A stretch of 27,196 bases of DNA, taken from IMG/VR virus record IMGVR_UViG_3300025133_000510, positions 1-27,196 of that record, one strand, 5' to 3'. The notes beneath the pieces were generated by a model. That model was not told where the DNA came from. It saw nothing but the letters and a program-made list of their open reading frames with translations, and ran no database searches. Positions 13,638-22,700 of this stretch are shown one piece after another; position 1 is the first letter of the stretch, and each line of letters begins with the position of its first letter. This DNA comes from a virus. Position numbers and translations under genes: made by a program.

Positions 13638-16600
13638 TTAATTATCTCTATCTAAATCAAATATGTTAGCGGACTTGAATCCTAACCCGTGTCCGTTTCT
13701 TTGGCCGCTTGTAAGTCCGAAGTCTCCTGCGTGACCCTCCCCGACTTCATCAGTAGCGTTCTTAATAATAGCTCTGTAGTAATTAACTAATTTCAACCTA
13801 CCTGAAGTTCCTAGAGTTGCATTTTTAGCATTAGCAAAAGTATTCATAGCAGAGTCGTCCAACCACACCCTATTTCTATATGAAGGATCTAGCACAGATG
13901 AAACATAATAGAAAGCGGAAGCATCAACCCAGCTATTACTAGCTAAGGCACCTGAGAAAAGTGTCTCCACTTCGGAGTATATACCACTCAGCACAGTGGG
14001 GTCCACACAACTAACATCATACGGAGGATTATACCCCTGAGCTAGCAGCTGATAGGGCTCCCCTAATATTAAAGCAGAGGGAGTGTGGTCAATAGGTCTC
14101 CCAGAACTTCCTTGGAAGACCTCAGTGTCACCCCCGCCTCGTGTAAATCCTAGCCACTTAGCAGGACCCATTGGTGAGAAGTAGAGTCTAAAGGGTCCTC
14201 TGTTCTCGGAAGTAGCTTTACCATAGAATCCAGTAGGAGCACCGTGAGTATGCCCTATTCCAAAGGAATCTAGAACACTTAAGGTGCTAGTATCAGGTGT
14301 ACTGCTTGGAGCCCCCGATACGGGAGTTCCAGTTGAAGAAGCCCACACCGCACTTGGTCCCCAATATTCCGCATCCGCAGGGAATGAAGTACTTACTGAT
14401 AAATAGGAAGCATGTAATTCAGAATCATCAGCTATATTCCATATATATAGTCGGTTACAGTTCTCCCCAGCGGAGAGGTCGTAAACAGCACCTGAGGTTT
14501 GTTGGTTGTTCCAGCCTGTGGGGAAGTAAACATTTTTAGCATTAACCTTGCTTCCCCCAACAGCTTTAACACACGTTCCTCCCATAGTATACTTAGCCAC
14601 AGTAGCAAAAGCGTTGTTGCCAGTTATTAGGGTCGAAGAAGGAACTAATCCTACATAAGAATCATCATCACTATAATCATATAAGTATGAAGCACTCTCT
14701 CCTGTTACATTGTATGTAGATGATAGAGAACCAGTCCCATCAGTAACCTCGTAGCTTACAGGTGGGTTTGGATAAAACTGAAGGTGACCTGCAAACTTTA
14801 AGCTCGAAGTCTCATCGTTATCATTAGGATTGTAATCCGCTATTTCTAGTGCACCACTAAGAACTAAGTAATCGTAATAGGAACCACCCTGCGGAGAGGG
14901 CGATGAGGTATCTAGGAGATTACCATCAGTGGCCCAATGCTCATGATAATCTCCAAGATCCTTCATATTAATAATAGAGTTCTTATTAGCTACCAAGCAA
15001 GCCCTTGTTGAATGAAGATCCACCATAGTGTGGTTTACACTAGAGCTTAAATCAAACCCACTAGCATCTAAGATACCATCTTTATTATGAGGAAGAAAGT
15101 TCATAACAGAGTTATTCTCTGCTAGTACATCTACTCCAAACTGGGATATTACAGTGGGACCATTAAACTCAACAGTAGAGTTATTACCAGCGTAAACTCC
15201 AGCATTTTTTCTTTGTTGTGTATAACTAGCAGGACCGATTATCAAAGTCTGCCCCGCATTCGACCCTACAACCTTCACGGAACTATCATTAGTTACTCTA
15301 AGCGCAGATCCCTTGATAGACGAACTAGCCTCATACAGGGATCCCTTGCCTGAGTCTCCACCATCAACACTCGCATTTGACCACCCATGCAACTCTATAC
15401 GAGGATGAATAAGCTCTAACTCTGACCCTTCCGTCACAACCACAGCAGGGAGAGTACTCTTAGCAGTAGTACCATCCATATCCCAAGATTTTACTTTATG
15501 ATTTCTAAGAAGGTGGAATCTACCATACTTAATTGGCATATGATCACTGTAAGTGGGGATCATCTTAGATGAGTTTAGTACAATATGTTGCCCGTTATCA
15601 ACGAACCTAAATTGGGATCCAAAAGGGCTGTTCCTACATGCTCCTAAAGTGGTGTTTTCCGCATCTACCAAGTTTGGATTGTATTGAATAACAGAGTTAT
15701 GTGCTAGCAGTCCCTCGTCCGCATTATGGTCAGAAGAGAACTCAGCTAGTATTGCTTCAGAGTTATCTAATGATATACCTACCCCATTTTGGAATGTTGC
15801 TATGCGTTGATTAAAATCAATTACGGAGTTTCTTGCTAAAATACCATCTTTAACATTAGTAAAGGATTGGAGAACTAAGTTAAGAACTCCTGATTTTGAA
15901 TTACTAGCTACAGCCCACGCAAGGTCAGCTCCCCCCTCCGTAGAGGGTATAGTAACTTCTCTACCAGGAAACGGGGTAGTTAATCTTGAATTTATAAGCT
16001 CTATACCTCTAACATTATGGGCGAAGATGAATGGGCAATCTACTGGAAGCCCCCTATTCTCCTCAGTAGTAGCTCTCATAGTTATTTCAGAATTAATAGC
16101 TCGTAATCCAGGAGTATCATTATTTATATTTCTAACGTCTGTTGCGGTCTTTTCATAGTTTCTATAAGCAGTAAACCCCCTACTAAGAACAACTCGTGAG
16201 TTAGTAGCCTGTAACCCCGCATCTTTACATCTAGTCACCACACAATTTTCTACAGTAACATCCGACTCTTTAATATCAAAACCTATTGATATATCATGTG
16301 TGTTAGGAGTATTATTGGTAGCATCAGCACCATCAACACAGAAGCCTCTAATGTACACAGGTCCATTACAGTTTGTAACACAGATGCTAGAGACGGAGTT
16401 TCCGTAAACACCTCCAACAACTCTGACATTAACACCACCATCACCCATAGGGGCTCTACTAACAATACTATCGTCTGATCCATGTCGTACTACCCTATCC
16501 AAAGCAGCATCAGTAGTATATGTTTTAGCAAGGGGAGCAGTGAATTCATACGGAGTTGCAGTGGTAAAAGTATTTTGAATATCATTGGTTAGAACAGCGG

Positions 16601-17279
16601 TTATCCCATTAGTCGCACTAAGAGATCCAACCGCATCAGCCGCCTTCCACCACTCAGGAACTGACATAAACAAACGATGATGTTGTGCCCAAAAAGTAGT
16701 ATCCCGCCCAGTATTAATATTAGTACTTACACTAAGTGAAGAGGTAGAGCTACATGTTCCACTCAAGTCCATAGAGCTTATAGTTAGAATACTAGACGCA
16801 TCAGAAAAGTTTTCTACACTAGCACTAGCTGTTCCTGATCCATTAAATATTTTAGCAAAGCCTCTATTGATAATCTCCAACCCGCCGTTCTCTTCAAACT
16901 GAATATCTTTAATATCAATACTACCCAAATGACCGCTTGCTGCAACTTCAATAATTACAGGAAATCTTAGGGTCTGGGGAAGGGCTTGTATAGCCTCATT
17001 AACGGTGGGAAAGGTTAATTTATAATCCGCACCAGAGTCTGACACATTTAACATCATACCAGTGACACTAGATGTGGGATACCCATGTTGCTCCCAATTA
17101 AAGTCCGTGCGCTCTTCAAGATCGTAAAGAGGGAGATTATCCTGCTCCCAATTATAAAAGGAACTTGAATCATACTTATAAACTGTAGGAGTCCAAGCAG
17201 GATCATTCCAAGGTCTCAAGAGCTGTGTAGTTCCTGAGGCTAAATAAAGGTCGGTATCTGTATCATTATGTAAAGGCAT
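13638..17279 (-). CDS. Beta-helix tail spike/fibre-like virion protein
   Basis: A 1213-residue protein. Residues 33-56 repeat the anchor motif of the downstream 954-aa protein (FYNWEQDNLPLYDLEE). Residues 68-130 resemble the entry of a right-handed beta-helix (TVNEAIQALPQTLRFPVIIE followed by VA). From about 280 to 800 there is a long series of short strands with recurring N-S-x-V/I turns and Gly/Asn ladders (VTVENCVVTRCKDAGLQATN, LLAHNSVIQYN, LAENNSVMNF), as in pectate-lyase-like spike proteins. The last 400 residues are non-repetitive and may form a trimerisation or receptor-binding end. No clear catalytic acid cluster is identifiable, so polysaccharide lyase or hydrolase activity is possible but unproven. 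The ribosome site is weak; translation may be coupled to the gene ending four bases before. Confidence 0.85.
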   Translation of the reverse strand: MPLHNDTDTDLYLASGTTQLLRPWNDPAWTPTVYKYDSSSFYNWEQDNLPLYDLEERTDFNWEQHGYPTSSVTGMMLNVSDSGADYKLTFPTVNEAIQALPQTLRFPVIIEVAASGHLGSIDIKDIQFEENGGLEIINRGFAKIFNGSGTASASVENFSDASSILTISSMDLSGTCSSTSSLSVSTNINTGRDTTFWAQHHRLFMSVPEWWKAADAVGSLSATNGITAVLTNDIQNTFTTATPYEFTAPLAKTYTTDAALDRVVRHGSDDSIVSRAPMGDGGVNVRVVGGVYGNSVSSICVTNCNGPVYIRGFCVDGADATNNTPNTHDISIGFDIKESDVTVENCVVTRCKDAGLQATNSRVVLSRGFTAYRNYEKTATDVRNINNDTPGLRAINSEITMRATTEENRGLPVDCPFIFAHNVRGIELINSRLTTPFPGREVTIPSTEGGADLAWAVASNSKSGVLNLVLQSFTNVKDGILARNSVIDFNQRIATFQNGVGISLDNSEAILAEFSSDHNADEGLLAHNSVIQYNPNLVDAENTTLGACRNSPFGSQFRFVDNGQHIVLNSSKMIPTYSDHMPIKYGRFHLLRNHKVKSWDMDGTTAKSTLPAVVVTEGSELELIHPRIELHGWSNASVDGGDSGKGSLYEASSSIKGSALRVTNDSSVKVVGSNAGQTLIIGPASYTQQRKNAGVYAGNNSTVEFNGPTVISQFGVDVLAENNSVMNFLPHNKDGILDASGFDLSSSVNHTMVDLHSTRACLVANKNSIINMKDLGDYHEHWATDGNLLDTSSPSPQGGSYYDYLVLSGALEIADYNPNDNDETSSLKFAGHLQFYPNPPVSYEVTDGTGSLSSTYNVTGESASYLYDYSDDDSYVGLVPSSTLITGNNAFATVAKYTMGGTCVKAVGGSKVNAKNVYFPTGWNNQQTSGAVYDLSAGENCNRLYIWNIADDSELHASYLSVSTSFPADAEYWGPSAVWASSTGTPVSGAPSSTPDTSTLSVLDSFGIGHTHGAPTGFYGKATSENRGPFRLYFSPMGPAKWLGFTRGGGDTEVFQGSSGRPIDHTPSALILGEPYQLLAQGYNPPYDVSCVDPTVLSGIYSEVETLFSGALASNSWVDASAFYYVSSVLDPSYRNRVWLDDSAMNTFANAKNATLGTSGRLKLVNYYRAIIKNATDEVGEGHAGDFGLTSGQRNGHGLGFKSANIFDLDRDN

Positions 17280-17282
17280 ATT

Positions 17283-17918
17283 TTAAAAGCTTATCGTCCA
17301 ACGGAAAACTAATGCAAACTCACTAGTTTTTGCTATATCAACAAAAGGTCTATATGCCACTAAGGGCGACCTAACATTAACCCCAGTTAATGGATGTTCA
17401 GATACCCCCGCTAAAGGGTTGTGCATGAATAAACCTATCTCATTTACAAGATGTCCATTACAAGCACCCTCAGGAATAAACATAGAATAAGTTACTGAAG
17501 TAGGTGATGATTTTCTTATACTATTCTGAGGTATATAGAGGAACCATTGCCCTCCTGCTCCTGGAGTTTGAATTCCTCCGTCTGGGGCCATAAGGTCATG
17601 GGTGTCTAGAACAACATCAATTGATGTGCCGTATTCGGCAGCCCCTCCCGCATGACCTAGTGCCGATACAAGGGAGTATTGGGATGAATCATAACTATCT
17701 ATTACCGTATTACCACTTACCCCAATCTGAGCCCACCTAACCTGATAATCAGTTATGGAGTCTGCCCCTGAGCCAGCGAATAATAAAGCTAACCCTACCC
17801 CCATGCCCGAAGTAATTACATTATGATCGTCAAAAATCTTCTCCTCGTCACCACTTGGGAAGATCTTCCATATCTCTAAATTACCAGAGACTTCTAATTT
17901 TTCTATATCATTACTCAT
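17283..17918 (-). CDS. Baseplate/fibre-associated paralogue 3 (211 aa)
   Basis: One of three adjacent related proteins. Near residues 13-36 it has EIWKIFPSGDEEKIFDDHNV followed by IT, matching the HNIL/HNVI strand of the 244-aa neighbour. The C-terminal signature is CNGHLVNEIGLFMHNP (about 155-170), then LVAYRPF and FALVFRWTISF. The fold is probably an all-beta domain of about 200 residues. It is the shortest and perhaps most minimal copy. A weak AAAGGG site lies 14 bases before the ATG within a TATATATA-rich 31-base gap. Position between the gp7/gpI-like wedge protein and the beta-helix spike suggests an adaptor linking spike or fibre to baseplate; no named T4 counterpart is evident. Confidence 0.75.
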   Translation of the reverse strand: MSNDIEKLEVSGNLEIWKIFPSGDEEKIFDDHNVITSGMGVGLALLFAGSGADSITDYQVRWAQIGVSGNTVIDSYDSSQYSLVSALGHAGGAAEYGTSIDVVLDTHDLMAPDGGIQTPGAGGQWFLYIPQNSIRKSSPTSVTYSMFIPEGACNGHLVNEIGLFMHNPLAGVSEHPLTGVNVRSPLVAYRPFVDIAKTSEFALVFRWTISF

Positions 17919-17949
17919 ATCTTATATATATACCCTTTATATTATAGGA

Positions 17950-18684
17950 CTACGGAATAAACCATTTTGAACTGATGCGGGAGTCTTCGGATAGTATATT
18001 AACATGCCTATCAAACGCTGTAAAGGCTCCTAACCACCCTATAGCCCAATCAAAGGTTAATGTGTAGTTTTTTGTTTTAGTAAACGCTGTATCAAATTTT
18101 TTATAAGCTAACATTAAAGGGTGATCTTCTGTCAATCCTAAGGGGTTCTTACAAAATAACCCAACCTCAGTTATCGACTGCCCATTACAGGTATGCTCAT
18201 CCAAATTGATTCTATACTGAACTGAGTCTATAAAATACTTAGTAGTATACTCTGGTTCTATTTCTATAAACCACTCTTTACCTGGAGTAGATGAAACAAT
18301 CGAAGAGGCGGTTCCAGCTGCCGAGGTCATAAAACACTCGCCCCAGTTAGTACCATCCGTAGACGCCTGAAACCCTCTATGCCCTTCAAATAACCGTAAA
18401 TCGGTCCTATCTCCATAATCCCCAGACTCCATAGAGGCACACACTTGGAAGAAGTGAGAGGATGTTGCAAGGAGCGCATTTTCTGCATCATCGAACCCAA
18501 CAGTGGATGTTCCTATCTGAAAGTAAGAGGGAACAAAATCTACACTTTTCTGTGAACCTGTATCTGTTAGCATTTCTACAACATTAACAGCAAGACCTTT
18601 TGTTAAAATATTGTGATCATCTAATAGAATTTCAGATGATCCGTTTTTATTATGTTTAGTTACTACTAAATGTCCTGCTAACAT
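17950..18684 (-). CDS. Baseplate/fibre-associated paralogue 2 (244 aa)
   Basis: I start it at the ATG 18684-18682, which overlaps the previous stop (TAATG) and has AAGGGG at 18698-18693, eight bases away; a GTG three codons upstream would sit on the ribosome site. The N-terminus (GHLVVTKHNKNGSSEILLDD followed by HNIL) and the C-terminus (CNGQSITEVGLFCKNPLG, LMLAYKKF, YTLTFDWAIGW) align with the 211-aa protein. A 25-residue tail extends past the shared core. Likely an all-beta virion adaptor protein. The paralogy is seen in the sequence; the adaptor role is inferred from position. Confidence 0.77.
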   Translation of the reverse strand: MLAGHLVVTKHNKNGSSEILLDDHNILTKGLAVNVVEMLTDTGSQKSVDFVPSYFQIGTSTVGFDDAENALLATSSHFFQVCASMESGDYGDRTDLRLFEGHRGFQASTDGTNWGECFMTSAAGTASSIVSSTPGKEWFIEIEPEYTTKYFIDSVQYRINLDEHTCNGQSITEVGLFCKNPLGLTEDHPLMLAYKKFDTAFTKTKNYTLTFDWAIGWLGAFTAFDRHVNILSEDSRISSKWFIP

Positions 18685-19787
18685 TATACCCACCCCTTAG
18701 TATCGAAGCATATCTTCCACGTTATATATAGGTCAACATGATTTTGAAATCCTGCTGCCGCTGCTTTGTCTATTATATCAGATAAACTTTCAACAAAAGT
18801 TTTCTTTGAAAAGAGTTTATATATCCTCTTTGAATCACCATTAGAGTCTACAAAAGAAAAAGGATTAGTACCCCCATTCTTTAAAGTTTCTTCTAAATCA
18901 ATAGTCCACAACCCCAGCGTCTTAATACCCCCATACAGATTAAGAAAACTTACGTCAGGAGCACTTAACGTAAAGGTGTGAGCGACAGCTGGGGAGCCTA
19001 TAAAAGCCCCAGATGTTGTAACAGCAGTGTCAGCACTAGCATTACATCCAGAAACAACCATTCCTATTGTATGATCTTGGTTTTCTGTGTGAAGGTAGCC
19101 TCTAATAAAGCCCCTCTTATCAACGGCATGTACTGCGTTATAATGCCCAGACAACCCCGTCGAGGAAGTGTAAGCTTCGGAATATGGGGTAGCATTAGAT
19201 GATACGAGATAAACATCAATACCGTCACTAGGAGCATAACATCCCATAAAAACAGTAGAGGCATCGTGGATTGAACTTGGTCCAAAAAACATGTTCATAT
19301 TATGTCCCATCTGCCCGTTACTCGTTGCTGAAGTAGGATTCAAAATACCAGTATCTATCTCATACTGCGTAGTTGTTGATGCTTCTAGGCTAATGTCTAA
19401 CGGATCTGGGTAGGAGGGGAGGTGGTGAAGCCTAAGAACTGAACTTGCAGGGTAATCACCGATCACTTTTATTTGGGGTATAAGCACAGAGTCTGAGTAA
19501 GCCGTAGCATATTCATCACTTAAAGAAGAACTATAGTAATGCCCTGCTCGTCCTGGCCCGTAATACGTCTGTGCTGCCTTTCCTATGGATACAGCCTGTA
19601 CTATGTAATTGGAAGTATCAAGAACGGAGGAAGAATCGGTTAGCCCCCTGATACTGGAGGGGGTTACCATAATATTGGCAATTATCTCCGAAGCACCGTC
19701 AACTATTAAATTGTTTTCTTTAGCTACTAATTGAGACTCGCCTGTTGATAATATAGAAAATACCTCTATTTCTCCCCTAATTCTCAT
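18684..19787 (-). CDS. Baseplate/fibre-associated paralogue 1 (367 aa)
   Basis: I start it at the ATG 19787-19785, one base after the previous stop and with AAGGA at 19800-19796; the longer TTG-start reading lacks a ribosome site and would overlap the upstream gene. The N-terminus (RGEIEVFSILSTGESQLVAK followed by ENNLIV) aligns with the start of the two following genes' products, and the end (VDLYITWKICF) with their final strand. LGLWTIDLEETL...GTNPFSF at about 287-310 corresponds to the EVGLF...NP motif of the others. A central insertion of roughly 120 residues, rich in Ser, Tyr and His, is unique to this copy. Probably the largest member of a triplicated baseplate-adaptor family. Confidence 0.75.
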   Translation of the reverse strand: MRIRGEIEVFSILSTGESQLVAKENNLIVDGASEIIANIMVTPSSIRGLTDSSSVLDTSNYIVQAVSIGKAAQTYYGPGRAGHYYSSSLSDEYATAYSDSVLIPQIKVIGDYPASSVLRLHHLPSYPDPLDISLEASTTTQYEIDTGILNPTSATSNGQMGHNMNMFFGPSSIHDASTVFMGCYAPSDGIDVYLVSSNATPYSEAYTSSTGLSGHYNAVHAVDKRGFIRGYLHTENQDHTIGMVVSGCNASADTAVTTSGAFIGSPAVAHTFTLSAPDVSFLNLYGGIKTLGLWTIDLEETLKNGGTNPFSFVDSNGDSKRIYKLFSKKTFVESLSDIIDKAAAAGFQNHVDLYITWKICFDTKGWV

Positions 19788-19788
19788 A

Positions 19789-22700
19789 CTATGATTCCTT
19801 AATCTCAATTGACGTTAGCTGATTATGGCCTGAAGATATAGCACTTACATACATAGCTGGGTCAGATCTATAATTTATTCTAGACCCACCACTAGCTTCA
19901 AAGACACTTGAAGTAGAAAATGCATCTCTACTGGCTACGCCATCTCTTAAGTAATTATAGAACTCAAAAGCTGTTCTGAGATCTTTTGCTTGTAAAGAAT
20001 ACTCAGTAAGCTCACGCTCTACGCTAGCTGCGTCCTTCCAAGTGAGATCCTCCATCTCTATCTTATTAAAAAGAATAAACTTACTCTCATCAGGAGTAAA
20101 GGCAAATATCTCAATAAAGTACTCTTGAGAAGTAGTATGCAAGTTACTTTGTCCTTGAGTACTCATTTTTCTTTTATCAAATGTTGAGCATCCACAAAAC
20201 TCATCACTTAAAACCCAGTTGTTAGTATTAAATGGGATATTAATAGAATTAAACATTAGGGTATTCACTTTAGAAATAGGACCCTTTTTCTCTGGAGCAC
20301 AACCAAGCCTAGGATCAGGAGAAACAGGAGGAGGACCCGCACCAGTAGCCACAGGAGTAGGTGGGCTTTGATTACGACACGACTCGGGGGTCACGACTGT
20401 AACTGCGGTTGGGGGCTCCTTTTGAGAATCAAGAACACTCATAGACGGAAATTGGTAGGTATGACTCAAACTTTTAACAGTATTTACACCATTCGCACCA
20501 ATACCCTCTATTACCATAGGGGAATCATCTACAAAGGGTGTCGGTGTATTACGAGTAGTAGATTCCCCAGAGATCATGGATACTTTAGTTTTTTCCCACG
20601 CACCCTTAGGAGTATATGACCACACATACTTTGATGAAGTGTATGATCCATCTTTATTTCTATCTAAAAGAGTTTGAGTTTTTGTATGAATCCATACACC
20701 CAGCTTCTGACCTCCCAGACGCATCCCAGTTAAATCCATGTTTAAGGCATCAATCTTCAAATTATAGTCATGATCTGGTATCAAGAAGTTTCTCGTATTA
20801 TCAGTACTAGCGGGGTTTATTTTTACTTTAAGTCTTGGAAGTCTATTCTGGTTTGCGGGGCGAATATGCTTAATTAACAAATTATCAACAAGGAACCTAT
20901 TAGATCCCCAATCAGGAGTACCCTTACTTTGAGACTCATCATTACTCCTATCTAATCTAATCAAAGAGAATGTAGGATTTTGAAAAAGATCTGATTCAGA
21001 ACCCGAAGTGTCTATAAATTCTATGGAGCTTACTAAATGCTCATTGCGCCACTCGTAATCTTGTACATAGATGTCATCTGTAGCATCAGCAGAAACGGAC
21101 CCAAGACTACTCCCATGTACACCTCCAGAGGGACTAAGGACCCCACTACCTCCACCCCAGCAAATATCCACCTCAGAAGCGAAATCAAGAGAGGAAGCTA
21201 CTAAGCGTTTACCAATACCATCTGTCCCTATAGCAGATCCGTCTACAGAGAAGTTATAGTTATAAATATAAGGACCATAGGTATGTGTTAGGATATCGGG
21301 TCCTGTATTCGTTTTGTAATTTAAATTTAATCCGTCACCATTATAAAAATCTAACCACTCATTATAAAATTTATTCAGCTTTTTACCAAACTTAAAATGG
21401 ATAAGATTGTTTAAGCTATTATTACTAATTTCCGATTCTTCTAATTGATTAGCAATAGATCCAACAATATCAAGATAAGTGTACTTATGCCATGAGCTTA
21501 AGTCTACAGGACTTATCTTAGGCGAAGATACATCCCAATTCACGTTAACTGATCCGTCTGTATTGTAGTATCCTGAAACTATAGAGGAAGCCTCTGTTAA
21601 CTTATCAAATCTTAAAACTTTATGCATTAACCCAATCATAGGATTTAGATTGTCTCTAAGTAGGAAGTTGAAACAAGCAGACGGGGCGGGGGATGTTTTT
21701 CCTCTAGACGGAAAGGTGTTGGATGTATCAACTTCAAAATAAGTATTTGAAGAATGCAAGTTCTCACAAATACCCCAAACCTCAGATATTGCAGAGGTAT
21801 CCAATAAATTACCAAACCCGAAAGCGGGATCACTCTTTAAAGGCACACTTTCAAATGACATAGCAGACGGCACAAATCCTAAAGGCATACATCCAATACT
21901 ACTAGTAAATCCAACCGCTGATAAGGAGACATTACCTGGAGTCCCCTTACCATCCCGCAGTGTAACCCCTTGAAGGGGTAAAGAGCTTTTAAAACTACGC
22001 CTTCTTATAGCATTTCTGGGGAGGCTAAGAAAGTTATTACGAGTAAATCTAGATTCATATGAACTATCAACTTCGGATCTCTTAAAAGTGGTTCTATCGG
22101 CTCCTACATCAGTTGCACAAGCACCAAACCCGTGTAAGCTCGTAGAAGCATCATAGTACCCATCACTAACAGAAGTATAAGGGGACATCCTAGTACAGGT
22201 TTTACTTGCTATTTCAGGAGCAGGACCATCAGCAACAGAGGATACATCGAGTATAGCCTCTGGGATGGAGTGGGCGGGTATAACCTGATCAAGGGTTCGG
22301 AGAACTTGCTGTACACCTCTACCCGTATTATGCTTTGCTAACCTATTTGTAAAATCAAAAGAACTAGCATTAAAAACTATTTTAAAGTGGGACGATTTAC
22401 CATTCCACAAAGACAAATAGTTTATAGGATTAGGAGTTCTATCCTGAATATTTGCTACTACAGAAGAGAAATTTAAAGGGGTGGTGGCAGAGGGTGTAAA
22501 CATCAACCACCCATTACTAATAGTTGTAAGCTCAGTAGTTTCTGTTACATGTTCCTTAATATAATCCAACACATGTTGGGCAAACACCTCAGTCACTCCA
22601 AAGCAAATTAGCTTTCTTTTTACAGCCTTAAGAAAGTTAGAGGTTATGGTACAATTTCTATAGTACTTTTCCATCTCCCAAGGGGGATTAGAATGTATTT

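Noticed and set aside
16121-16128. TATAAATA on the minus strand inside the beta-helix gene
   Set aside because: It falls mid-gene with no start codon or ribosome site positioned to use it; expected by chance in AT-rich coding DNA.
17919-17949. TATATATA-rich gap as a promoter
   Set aside because: It resembles but does not match the late octamer, and such AT runs are common here; kept only as a remark in the neighbouring gene.
18691-18693. GTG start for the 244-aa paralogue
   Set aside because: It sits on the AAGGGG ribosome site itself; ATG 18684 overlaps the previous stop as TAATG with good spacing.
19788-19808. TTG-initiated longer form of the 367-aa paralogue
   Set aside because: It would overlap the upstream gene and include the ribosome site as coding; ATG 19787 is one base after the preceding stop with AAGGA at the right distance.
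21261-21268. TATAAATA on the plus strand
   Set aside because: No plus-strand gene follows; it lies inside the 1569-aa minus-strand gene.
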